A DNA stretch of 64,000 bases. It comes from Dacryopinax spathularia (lineage: Eukaryota > Basidiomycota > Dacrymycetes > Dacrymycetales > Dacrymycetaceae). The position numbers and the translations under genes were made by a program. Position 1 is the stretch's first letter, and each line of letters begins with the position of its first letter. Positions 32,591 to 42,898 of the stretch are shown here, in pieces. The notes under the pieces are model-generated. The model was not told where the DNA came from, did not search any database, and saw only the letters and a list, made by a program, of their open reading frames with translations. The stretch is from positions 372,001 to 436,000 of the forward strand of contig JBBPFI010000011.1 in NCBI GenBank assembly GCA_037974965.1. Reading direction: 5' to 3'.

Positions 32591-34108
32591 TCAGGCAACG
32601 CGAAGCTCCGGGCGGAGCAGAAATGAGCGACATAGGGACAATGCGCGTCGCCAACGTTCTGTGAGAGCGACTACATCTGCCGGAACAGCAAAATATCCCT
32701 CCAAACCTGTCATGAGTTGCTGGAGTTGTGCGAGAGTTAATGGACAGTTCGGGGGCGGGCTGTTTACTTCGTTGAGGTTTTCAGGCTGTCCATCTCCTCC
32801 CGCTGCAAGGCCATGCCCAAACCCATCGTTAGGCGCTCCAATCAAAGGATCGTTTGCATTCTGTAGGTATTCGACGGCGAATGCTTCAGGATTGCGAAAA
32901 TAACTGTCATCGTCTCGCGTTAAGAGGTCAATTCCCCTCGCACCAAGTCGAATGCAGCCGTTAAGAAAGAGTTCCGCAGGCCGCTGATTCCGGTCTGCTA
33001 GAGTGAGTGTGTGGTAATTCCACTCGTTTTGGAAACTGATGGCATCATCGTTCATGTCCTGTTTGTATAACCAATGTAGAAGCCATCTGTGCTCGTTATT
33101 CAACGCATTCAAGCCATGGTGGCGTTCCAGAGATTGGAACAAGTTCTGCCACTTGCGACCGAAGGAGTTCGTAACGTCTACCCACAATCGCTCGATACGC
33201 GTGTTATGCACTGAAGGTCCCCAGAGGTATGAGCCACGGTTTCGACCACGATGTTCGACCATCCAAGCAGCGACCTTGACGTTCTCACCCCCATGATCTC
33301 CTCGCACGCGCGATGGAATTCCGTAATCCTCTTGGCTGTCGAGGAAGAGCTGGAACATAGCCTCCGCTGTGTTGTTGTCTTGCACCCGAATTCCCACGAC
33401 GCAGCGCGAATAGCCATCGATGAAGCAGTGAATGTAAAGACCATAGTGCACGCATCGATGATTCCCGTCGTGGTGCCATACGCTGTTAGGGCCTGCCACC
33501 GCATAGGGACGGCGGAGTATGCGGCGACGCTGGAATGGGCGCGGAGCAGGGTCGACTCGCATCAGTGATCGGCTCAATTCTCTGAGAGGCACTTCATGGC
33601 CAAGAGCGACGAGATGACCATCAAGAAGCCGCCGTCCATTCTCCGGGAATCGAGTCCGCCATCGTCGCACGAGATCGTCTAAATCCTCGTCGCGCAGGAT
33701 TGACCGCTTCTTCTGACGACCAATCCATCGTCTATGGACGGACGTCCTGTTGACCATCTCTTCAACATAGAGAGGTGCACCAGGCTGAACAATGCCGGAT
33801 TGCAGTGCGCGCCGTTGCACAGTTCGCCTTGAAACCTGCAAGAGGGAAGCGACTGACGTCTTGCTCGTGTTACGGCAGAGCTGCCTAAGGACGTTCTCAT
33901 CTATAACCACTTTGGGCCTCCCCCGGGCGCGGCCTGTCGACAGCGTGACGACCTGGGGAACCAGTCTTGGGAGATTGTCCGGCACGCGGAGTATGGCCTC
34001 GTCGAGTGAAGTTTGCATGTCCGCTAAACCCCTCATCACGCTGGCCGCGTCCGCCGGCTGGAATAGGTGCTCCAGCTGGATATCATAGATAAGCGGATCG
34101 GCTGGCAT
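32591..34108 (-). CDS. DDE integrase (retroviral-type catalytic core)
   Basis: An uninterrupted frame of 505 aa from ATG 34108; it looks whole. Residues ~80-105 (TSVASLLQVSRRTVQRRAL) are a helix-turn-helix that probably binds DNA. The catalytic core starts near 205: SVWHHDGNHR (Asp 214), RVRGDHGGENVKVA (Asp 271) and VHNTRIERLWVD (Glu 306), a DD-34-E arrangement of the rve/integrase fold. The family is widespread as intron-poor standalone genes in basidiomycetes and some animals. There is no reverse transcriptase, gag or protease nearby. It is the only recombinase-type enzyme within the giant element and therefore the prime candidate for moving it. An upstream frame (34313-34149) could be an extra 5' exon. 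Confidence 0.88.
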   Translation of the reverse strand: MPADPLIYDIQLEHLFQPADAASVMRGLADMQTSLDEAILRVPDNLPRLVPQVVTLSTGRARGRPKVVIDENVLRQLCRNTSKTSVASLLQVSRRTVQRRALQSGIVQPGAPLYVEEMVNRTSVHRRWIGRQKKRSILRDEDLDDLVRRWRTRFPENGRRLLDGHLVALGHEVPLRELSRSLMRVDPAPRPFQRRRILRRPYAVAGPNSVWHHDGNHRCVHYGLYIHCFIDGYSRCVVGIRVQDNNTAEAMFQLFLDSQEDYGIPSRVRGDHGGENVKVAAWMVEHRGRNRGSYLWGPSVHNTRIERLWVDVTNSFGRKWQNLFQSLERHHGLNALNNEHRWLLHWLYKQDMNDDAISFQNEWNYHTLTLADRNQRPAELFLNGCIRLGARGIDLLTRDDDSYFRNPEAFAVEYLQNANDPLIGAPNDGFGHGLAAGGDGQPENLNEVNSPPPNCPLTLAQLQQLMTGLEGYFAVPADVVALTERWRRALSLCRSFLLRPELRVA

Positions 34109-34521
34109 GATTACAGCGCGACAGACGTACAGCTTGGAAGCTTCGCCAGAACGTTGTCACCTCTAAGCGTGTAGCCGTCAGTCGCTCTCGATTTCCTACG
34201 TCCATCCTAACGCTCGATAACACGGACTCGACCAAGGCTTCGTATTTCTCGCCAACTGTCGTGGCAGCAAGGTCCGGATTACCCTGAAGAGCCGGTACAT
34301 TGAACCTTGACATTTAGCAGCGAGTGACGGTATGGCGGTTCGGAATGAGAGAAACTGACAATATCCATTCGCGGCTCGCGCGAATGCAGGATGGGTCCCC
34401 CTACGGAAGCAATGATTCATCGAGTCCATATCATTCGTCACCGTACCCTTTGTGCCTCTTCATCATATGCACAACCGCCTGTGACCGGGATGGCGCTGCG
34501 AAAACAGCGGGCCAAACTACA

Positions 34522-35919
34522 TCAAGACAGGTGCTCGTAAACTATGTCCCAAACTCGACGAGCATCTCCCTCGCAATCATGCCAGTCCCTGTTTCCCGGC
34601 ATGGAGCGTAACAACTCCTCCACGGTTTTCTTGAACTCTTCCACGCCCATTTCGTTATCGCAAATCCAATCGTCAATCTTCCGAAGCTCGTGGTCGTTAA
34701 ATCCGAACTCGGCAACAAGTTGTACTTGGAGGTCCCGATCACATGTCATGACGCGGACGAAACGGCAGCGGTCCAGTTGAGCTTCCGTTTCTAGCCACTT
34801 CACGGCGGACTCCTTGTCCTTGAAGCCTCTGAAAACTGCGTCAGGGCACGAGCGCACCCAGCGATGGATGTCCGACCTGATTTGGCTCGTCAGAGCGTGG
34901 CTCCGCCCTTAATAAGTTTACTGACCATAGAGCGTGCACGACTCCCACCACGAGTCCCCGCGAGATGGAGTAGTACTTCTCGGACTTCGATGTCGATGTG
35001 ATACCTTCGTCCATCCTCACCCAATCCACCCAAACCTCTCTTGAAACAACCTCCAAAGTCCGCCTGTACGTGTCTTTACTAGTGACCCGCTTCGAAACCG
35101 AAGTTGATGCGGCCGGAGTAGCGTTGGAAAGACGAGGATCTGCAGCTGATCCGGCCTCCACCCTCGGCGTACTGCTGGAAGGCCTAGATGGACGCGGTGG
35201 CTCGCACGTATCACTCGATGAGCGGACTGATTCGGGCCGTCCTCCCAATATCGGTCGGTCGGAGAGCAGGAGGGGCTTTGCCTTAGAGCACCGTGCCTTC
35301 TTGTAGTACACATCTAGAAGCTGGCATGTGCCATGCTGAAGCTCCGCCATTGCAGCATCCATATATTCTTTCCCCAGTCAGTAGGAAACGAGATGCACGT
35401 TCGTGACTTGCATACCATCATCGTCCGACGTCATTATCAAGTGCTCAAGCCTCCGTCTCAACGCCTCCACTTTCTCTCGTCTCGAGGAAATGGCTCTTGC
35501 CATATGCTCGAGATGACACGCATATCGCTCCATCATCGCATATGGCGCGCCTTCCCCTTCTGGGACGTTGTTGGCAGCTGTCGCAGACCACATCACATAA
35601 GGGTGAATATCAGAGGGATGATCGTCGTGCCCCATTAGCATGCATACGTCCAAACCAAGCCCAGGGAGCTGGTGCAGTGCATTTGTCGCTTCAGCACGGG
35701 CGTACATGAATGAAGAGCTGATTCACTCACACATCGAGCTACTCTCACGCACACTTCCTTCATCCCGGTAGCCCCAAAGCTGGCCACTACTTCCTTTAGG
35801 TATCGATCCAATGGGCCATATACATCCTCAGCTTCCATGTCGTCGAAGGCCTCGTCGACTTCCATCCTGTTCAGCGTTTCATCGTCGTCCACGAAGTTGC
35901 TAGGGCCGGCTACATCCAT
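34522..35919 (-). CDS. Gene F: protein with RNase H1 N-terminal (viroplasmin-like) domain
   Basis: Exons (minus) 35919-35731, 35668-35416, 35367-34926 and 34876-34522, 412 aa; phases 0, 1 and 2 all close. The domain spans intron 3: KSEKYYSISRGLVVGVVHAL, then WSDIHRWVRSCPDAVFRGFK and ESAVKWLE, matching the YY.V..G...G.Y..W......V.G.PGA.FK.F...E.A pattern of the RNase H1 N-terminal RNA:DNA-hybrid-binding domain. No RNase H catalytic core follows; the C-terminal ~80 residues are charged. The N-terminal half is disordered and helical. It may bind nucleic acid hybrids. The domain is common in basidiomycete orphan genes. Confidence 0.8.
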
Positions 35920-36426
35920 TTTCTTTTAGGCGAGACTGGGAGAATGATGGATGTGTGCGAAGTAGTAGCGGAGCGCGTATAAAGTGAAGATGAAACGTGA
36001 CTTGCAGAGCAGAGTACAACGTCGAGTGAGACCTTACGATGACTCAAGCCCTTCCATGGACCCTAAGCGACGCGACGAGCGCCTGTGCCTCTACACGACG
36101 CTGCCATCTCTGATTAGCCCACTTCGCATTCTTCCTTGCATCAACCCTTCCACTCATAAAAATGCCATCCTACCGCAGCAAGCTACGATATTGGAGTGAG
36201 ATGGACCTATGGACTCATTTCGGAGTCCACTGCTCGCTGACCACTTGATGTAACTTTCAAAGAGCATCTCGAGCCAGCGGATTCATCGAACAACCTGGCG
36301 TCCTCGTCAGCTACTCACGAGCACTCTCCCTCGGTATATTCATCCTTTACTGAGAGCTGGGAACTTTAATAACGACATTGTCAGGTTCGCAATAGGGTGC
36401 ATGCGCCTCAGGGGCTCAGGAACGCT

Positions 36427-37966
36427 ATGCCAGGTCACTATCGACGTGGCGAGTCCGGTATGGCTTGCGTTATTGAAGGCAAATACAGGCCCTTCTCATG
36501 GCAGATCGGGTGGACGCACGCAGTATGGAACGAGGACTCGTACCAAGGCCGGTGAGTGCGTTTCATCCCCAAGAGAGCGCATATTCTCAGTTCTTTCGAC
36601 GATTTAGACTCCGCGCCTTACCTATATGCGCTCACCAGGCATGGCGAACGCCACCATGGCTTGGAGGATATCAAGCCCGAGGATATCAAACCTGAGGATA
36701 CCAAGCCCGAACCTATCAAGTCGGAGGCCGACGTTAAGCCGGAGCAGATTAAGGTGGAGGACATCGACTTCGGAAACTCAAGGAGGCAGGAGAGCGCTGC
36801 GAAGAGGCCTGTTGTGGACGCCACTGCCGGTCCGCATTTCTTTTGGATGCTCCGGGGTGGTCCTGAACGCGTGCATTTCCATGAGTAGGATCATCGCGGG
36901 AGAGAAGCATCGGCTGGAGAACTCGTGTCGAACAGATAGCACCGATAAGGGGTGAGCGCCTTCGGTTCGCACTGACCTCGTACCTCAGCGAAATGTAATG
37001 TTCCATAGGAACCGACATGGCGCAGAAGAAATTGCCCTGGGATGCGCTTTCCACTTGGTATCAGCAGCCTATGGAGGGATTTCTATATGGAACCGCAGGT
37101 AACGTACAACTCCCTCTGGCCTGTGCGAAGCTTGCTCAGGTTAGTCCTCCTTAGGTGGCAGCAATATCGCTCTTGATTTGCGCCGTAACGTACGCCCTCC
37201 AGCTAACGCGACCTTGGACACTATTGTCCCTCGCCCCACACCAGGATCCATCGGACTAGCACCACTGCCTAACTATCGTCTTGTGCCTCCCCTCACGCCG
37301 TCTCAGGTCACGAGAGTGCTGTGTGGAGGAGACCCGCACGCGGTGAAGGAGGAAAATGAGACACTTGGTCCTCCTGGAGGTTCTGGTGAGCTCCTGGTCT
37401 CTTTCTGTCCAATCCGTCCCATCTTGAGCTAATCTGATCCAAAGGATATTCCGAAAGGAACGTCAATCCAGACGTCTTCGAAGGTGCCAACTTGCTTGGT
37501 CATCAGCAAGAGTTTCAGAGAGCAGCTGACGGAAAGGCATTTGAACGTTCTAGGCCCAGCACGTTCCAAAAGCGGTGGCGAACAGCCATCGCTTTTCACA
37601 GTGCCCCGCCACCCTCGCACAGTCTCGGTGAAAACGTCTTTTGTACCGCCTTTGTTCATTACTCTAATTGCCTTGTCAGAGCCACTCGATCTTCATCAAT
37701 CTCACTGTGAGCGAGGTGCTCTCAATGATTGTCTATGTAGCGAACGACGACTCCTGGCAACGCACGGGCAAAGTTGGGGAATGGAGCGCCTTCGCTGAAA
37801 AGGTAGACTACTGTTCAGGACGAAGAGCGATTGCTCATTCTCCTCCCTCCAGATGGGCGGAAATCGGCCGGCTTCGTGGTGGGAAGACGCATTTATGGAG
37901 TACAATGAAGCTGTCGTGGATGGTGCAGAGTACCACAGGCGTCTCCTGGACCATAGTACCCATTAA
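36427..37966 (+). CDS. Gene E: unrecognised multi-exon protein
   Basis: Coding segments on the plus strand from ATG 36427 to TAA 37964-37966. Exon 1 (36427-36551) carries FSWQIGWTHAVWNEDSYQG. Exon 2 (from 36591) has an IKPED/IKSE/IKVED repeat of six acidic-basic units at about 36660-36770. Later segments include LPWDALSTWYQQPMEGFLYG (about 37020-37100), ALDLRRNVRPPANATLDTIV (about 37165-37385) and the end from GYSERNVNPDVFEGANLLG (37442 onward). Introns at 37101-37156 and 37800-37850 are clear; those between 36880 and 37020 are not. No domain recognised. Convergent with gene B. 35920-36426 is the shared upstream region of F and E and has no gene I can support. Confidence 0.5.
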
Positions 37967-38119
37967 CGTGCATGTTCCTTTTCTCTCACACGGAATGACT
38001 GCTCCTATCCTTTTATCCCGTAGAACCGTGTACATACTCTTGTCTGGTTCTCGCCTGTTCAATGTCATCTTCAGTCTCGTATTTCTGTCGGCTTGTTCGA
38101 CATATACAGTCAATCTGTA

Positions 38120-38212
38120 CGTCATGACGCCACTAGTACGCATCCGCATTTTCGTCATGACGGTAGTTGCGCCCCATTATGTCATGAAGATCTGCCCCAT
38201 CACGTCATGACG
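38120..38212. promoter_or_regulatory. Three CGTCATGACG palindromes between E and B
   Basis: Exact copies at 38120-38129, 38153-38162 and 38203-38212, with a partial one (TGTCATGAAG) at 38180. They fill the 393-bp convergent space between the stops of gene E (37966) and gene B (38360). A position between two 3' ends argues against a simple promoter role. Confidence 0.7.
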
Positions 38213-38359
38213 GCTGAAGGTCGGAGCGCCAGTTCCACATCATTTCCAAACGGTCTCTCCAATGCAGTCCTTCCATTACAGTCCTTCCATTACAGTCCAC
38301 AATACATCCTTCCACAGCCAGTCATTCTGGATTGTATCCGCTCCTGTACAACGCCTCAT

Positions 38360-40498
38360 TCACCTGCTATACGGACGCCGCCGAATCACGTATTCACATG
38401 TTCTTTCGAGCATAGCCAACAGTTCTTGTTTGTCAGGGTCGGTAAGTCCGAATGGTTGACAAGGATATAGCTTGCCAAGATGATGACAAGTCTCTGGTCG
38501 AGGGAGCGGCATGCTCAACCAGCGGCAGATTGCACATGGCTGGTTTGAGCTGGCTGCTGAGCGAAAGGCGCCCTACAACTCGATGAGCTTGGGGCTGTAT
38601 ATTTGTTTTGGTCAAATCGGAGGGATTCCTCACCTGAACGGCTTTCAAGGATATCTTATCGTTTAAGAGTTTTCTATAAAGTACGCATCTCTCATCGGGA
38701 TGGCGGCACTTGCCGGGGCACAGGCCTGTAGCTGGCCCCAAGGTGTGAATCGATCGCCACACAGCTTCCGGATGCAATCCGTCTTCGTTCTCTTCGGTGA
38801 CCCATCGAAGTAAACGATTCTGTAATTGTGTGACCTCAAATCCACCGAGACCAGCCTTCTGGGCCATCCGTCTGAGGACGTCCATGGTGTCGCCCACAAA
38901 CATAGGTGACCGCCGATGCATTGGGCTCTCACCCGATATCAGTATATAGCGCAGGCCATTCGCTCGTATCTCCGGTGGTATGATTCGCCAGGCCCTCGCA
39001 ATCCGTCGGCTCGCTTCGATTGGGAAAGTGAGTTCCTTGATATGATCCCACAGACGGCCTGCGCTGTTTGCCGCATTGTGTTCTGGGCTTTGTTAGTTGA
39101 CCGCTCCGTTGTCCACTAGTGCCCACTTACGAAGATTTTGGCTCAAAAAGTCGCGTAGGCCTATCGCGTTGTTATTCAACAGCTCTTCGGCCACTGGGAA
39201 GTGCTCCACAGGATAAGGGAACTCTGCCTGCAAGCTATATGCGCAGTCCGCAAGAATTTCCAGGAAACCACGCAGAAGGCCAAAGGCATGTCGGACAGCG
39301 CGGATGACGTCAGGATCGTTAGATTTGTAGGGCGTCCGGATGGAGCAATCCAGGTTGACATGCGTATGTAGAGCTGCCGCATTCTTATGAATAGCAACAA
39401 GGATGGTGTATAACATAAAGGCCCATTGCTTGAAGGTTTGCGGACCGAACAGACCAAAGCTCATTTCTTTCTCGTTCACCAGAAGACTTTGCCATGCATG
39501 CATCGCATCCTGGTCGTTCCTTTTCAGTGCCAGCCTTTTCTGCAGACCAATATATGCTTGTACGTGTTCACCGAGGGCGACCTTGCGGTTCGGAAGAAGA
39601 ATTCGTCGTGAAGCAGCGCTTTGTATCCACTCCAGCAGTAGGCTGTCGATGGGGAGGCGATAACTGCTGTTGACAACCTCGATCGAGTGGTGTATGATGG
39701 AGAGATTGTTCCACAAGACAAAGGTGGCAATACGCCTACGAGGGTGTGACGAGGGCGGGCAACGAGAAGTCTGCGGGTTCTTACCAAGTCCAATCATTCC
39801 ACGAACATCCTCCTTCTACTTCACCGCTCGTAGACGGGGCGGATCGCAGGAGGTCCATCATCTTGCTCACAAAGTCATGGGAAGAGTTGCAACTGCATGT
39901 CTCAACGCTTCCATAGGGTCAGAGAGGGGAGTTACCTGAGGGCGGCAACGCACCTATAGTCGATTGAGTTTGAGAGTCCTTCCGAGATTGATTCGCTTTG
40001 ATCTGTGCGGGTCACAGTCCAGCGCATGCGAGATCCATCTGAATGTAGACGTGCTCTCTTCCGCTTGGGATCTGGTAAAGCCGTCAACACGAAAGCTCAA
40101 AAGAATTGAGGACCCGTACTACGATGGCCACGTTCAGGATCCCCAGGGCTGCATGCATACAGCCCGGATATCGGTGGTGAGCTGATCTCTACAGCGATGA
40201 GGGCGATGGGCTCGCCTGATAGGAGCGATGCCGTGGCGCATGCCTTGCGGCTGTATCTGTATCCTGCCTGCCATTCCAAAAGCCAAGCCAGGAGCTGTAA
40301 CGGTGAGGGTAGCATGATTTCAGGCCTGGAGAGGCGATGTTTTGCCATTCTCCTGGCGGGTTTCGGCTTCTCGGTGGTATCCACACGGAGTGGACTCGTC
40401 TCGTCAGCTGCAAGGCAGGCCAATATCGACGTCATGGAGAGAACGGTGCGATCGACTTCCTGCGTTGCGATAGACGAACGTCTTGAGCGCTTGGTCAT
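38360..40498 (-). CDS. Gene B: Cys-rich family protein, paralogue of gene A
   Basis: Exons (minus) 40498-40120, 40071-39954, 39907-39785, 39735-39131, 39058-38634 and 38572-38360; introns 46-72 bp, all phases close; 620 aa. The N-terminus is basic; the second exon has PKRKRARLHSDGSRMRW (nuclear-localisation-like). VETCSCNSS and EGGCSWNDW add Cys. The long middle is helical and aligns with gene A. CPGKCRHPDERCVLY and the last exon, with CAICRWLSMPLPRPETCHH and LYPC, form putative zinc clusters. It is shorter than gene A, mostly in the N-terminal half. Function unknown; two diverged copies in one element suggest a role for the element itself. Confidence 0.7.
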
Positions 40499-41142
40499 AC
40501 TTGCTGGAGTCTGCTATATAGCGGGAACCCAGGAGATGAGGGCAAGAAAGAGGCTTTTACCGCATCCCCTTTGGGGTAGGCGACATGTAGCACTGAAGAA
40601 CGGTTCTTGTCCCTGGCCAGCGAATCGATGTTTACTCTGCATCATCCGCCGCGTGGTCCTGCGCCACGGAGTCTGTTTACGATTCCTTTGCCGACACTGC
40701 CACAGAAGAGGTGAACCCGAAGCGGAGGATCGGCCTAGGCACTCTCCGCACTCTCCACATTCCCCACATTCCCCACATTCCCATATTTCCCAGAACACTT
40801 CCACTCATCTGGATCCATCATCGATCCCTAAACGATGATGGACTCCTTTCTACCTCCCTAGCAATCAGCTGCTTCGTGCAGGAGAGATCGAGGCGAACTG
40901 TCACATCCTCTGCGGGAAAAAGACACGGCATCGACACTGTCTTAACAGGCCGACACATCTACTTGGGTGCGTAGATGATCACATCTTATTACTCCCACGA
41001 GAAGTCTGGCTTTACACCCAGGGTCATCGAGCTCCAGTCCGACCCGTCGAACTCCATACTGCTCATGATCTAGCTACCCTAAACTGAAAGTACGGTCCAT
41101 CTTCCAATCCTCTAACATCTCCCGGCTTCCTGGACGAGTAAT
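40499..41142. other. Upstream region of gene B
   Basis: About 640 bp. It holds a microsatellite-like run of roughly 10-bp CCCCACATTC units at about 40740-40790. No supported gene. Confidence 0.5.
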
Positions 41143-41811
41143 TCACGCGCCAGTCGGCGTAGGGCAGAGCTTAGCGAGCGCACTCGCAGTCGCGTTCGCT
41201 GCCGACCACCCAACGCTCGCAGCGGCCAGCTCGGAGGCCTGCGTCGCAATGGCAGCATTCGCACTCTTGAGGTTCAAAGCTACATTTTTATCAGCTATTG
41301 TGGGAGGTTAGAGCGGACACTACGCGCACCCAGGAACGTAACAGCAACGGCAAGGGCGAGGAACATGATCGTTGCGCCCGTAAGATAGCTGTCACCATGA
41401 GTCGGGTCCGCGAACGAGCGCTGGACCTTTTGCATGGTTGCCACCCAGAGCTTGGTTGTTGTATTGACGATGAAGCCGACAGGAACAACAATCACCCAGG
41501 CCAATCCAGAGGCGAGATCGCTCAGACGAAGGGGATCCGCTGAGTTGTCGCCATTCTGTGCTTGCTCCCTCGTCGAGATGTCGCTCGGAATATCATGATT
41601 GGCATCGTGGAGCGGAATCTAAAGCGAGAGAGTCAGACTTATGCGCTGCGAATCCAGGGATACGGACCTGATCAGGCATCATGAGCTTCACGTCGGTAGA
41701 GGTGTTGTTGATCGGGAACTCTGAATGGTATTGAGGAGGATCGTGGTTCGGGCTGAGAGAGTCGGAGGTCGCGCCGGTCGCGAGCGGGAGCAAATGCGAT
41801 TCGGCGGCCAT
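41143..41811 (-). CDS. Gene N: small membrane protein
   Basis: Exons (minus) 41811-41668, 41618-41330 and 41279-41143 (introns 49 and 50 bp), 189 aa. Residues 1-85 are polar. GLAWVIVVPVGFIVNTTT and ATIMFLALAVAVTFLG are two hydrophobic segments separated by a charged loop; the third exon is Ala/Ser-rich. No signal peptide. No family recognised. It is the only clear membrane protein in the giant element. Confidence 0.65.
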
Positions 41812-42509
41812 AACGGAAGCATATGCGGGTGCATCTTCTGACGCGAGTGGGACTCTCCCCTCGCCGTTGCATCCCTCTTCAGCGTCTGCAAGCGTCCAAA
41901 GCAGCTAGGAACGAAGTCAATCCATCGGTCTATATGGACGTGAAAAGGCCGGAGCGCTTGCCAGTTCAGAATCAGGGCAACCTAAGCAGGGTGCGGCGGT
42001 ACCTCCGGGGCTTTGGCGGGCCACGGACATGGTGCGGGAGGATACCGCGCCCGTGCTGGGACGGGCCCAGCGTAAAGCCGAGTCCGAACGTGCCACTCCT
42101 CTCAAGCTCTCAAGATCTACATCGACCTGAAAAAACGATTGAGCCATAGCATGCCTGTATTTGAGTTAATGGAAGGAGGGGACGATGTGCACGTCACGCA
42201 CTGTAGCACGAATCGGACGGAGAGCTCGCTGAGCAGATTGCTCCACGCGTAAACCTCCTACTCCTCAAAGGGGGCTTCAGCTGGTATTGCAGATAAATAA
42301 GAGGCCAAGGGGAGGAAAAGTACAAAGTATGGTCGTCGATAGTCGCGAGGACTTGGTCGTAACAGGTTGATAGTCCAAGATGGTTGAGAGCAAGTTGCAA
42401 ACGTTCGTTGCTTCTGTGCCAAACCCAGCATGTAACCCCGGATCCAGACCCGGTAGTACACGTGATTTACAAATGAGCCAATAGGAAAGACCAGATGTGC
42501 CTCCCATAC

Positions 42510-42519
42510 CGTCATGACG
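42510..42519. promoter_or_regulatory. CGTCATGACG palindrome next to the 42.5-kb array
   Basis: Exact copy directly left of the AAATCGGACA array and about 700 bp upstream of gene N. The rest of 41812-42535 has no supported gene. Confidence 0.6.
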
Positions 42520-42537
42520 ATTAAGCTTCTCCTCTTG

Positions 42538-42795
42538 GATAATCCCAAGAAATCGGACAATCCCAAGAAATCGGACATTTTTGAGAAATCGGACAATCTC
42601 AGGAAATCAGACAATCCCGAAAATCGGACATTTTTGAGAAATCAGACAATCCCAGGAAATCAGACAGTGCGGAGAAATCAGACAATCCCAGGAAATCAGA
42701 CAATCCTGAGAAATCAGACAATGTCAAGAAATCAAACATTCGGGAGCCATTGGACAAACTTTTTACGCCCCACTCTCTCAAGAAATCGGACAACA
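42538..42795. repeat. Array of ~15-bp AAATC(A/G)GACA units
   Basis: Roughly 14 irregular units of 13-17 bp, each carrying AAATCGGACA or AAATCAGACA followed by ATCCC, TTTTTG or similar (for example 42549, 42564, 42586, 42603). The core is the same as in the 18.7-kb satellite, but here there is no 87-bp higher-order unit. It lies just beyond the 3' end of gene L. Confidence 0.9.
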
Positions 42796-42898
42796 CGTGC
42801 AGCGCGACCCATGATGCCATAAAATTGTCCACTGCTATTCTATCCGTAGTTGCTACAATACAGGATTGCGAAAGCAGCCTATCCATTCGCGCCGTTCG

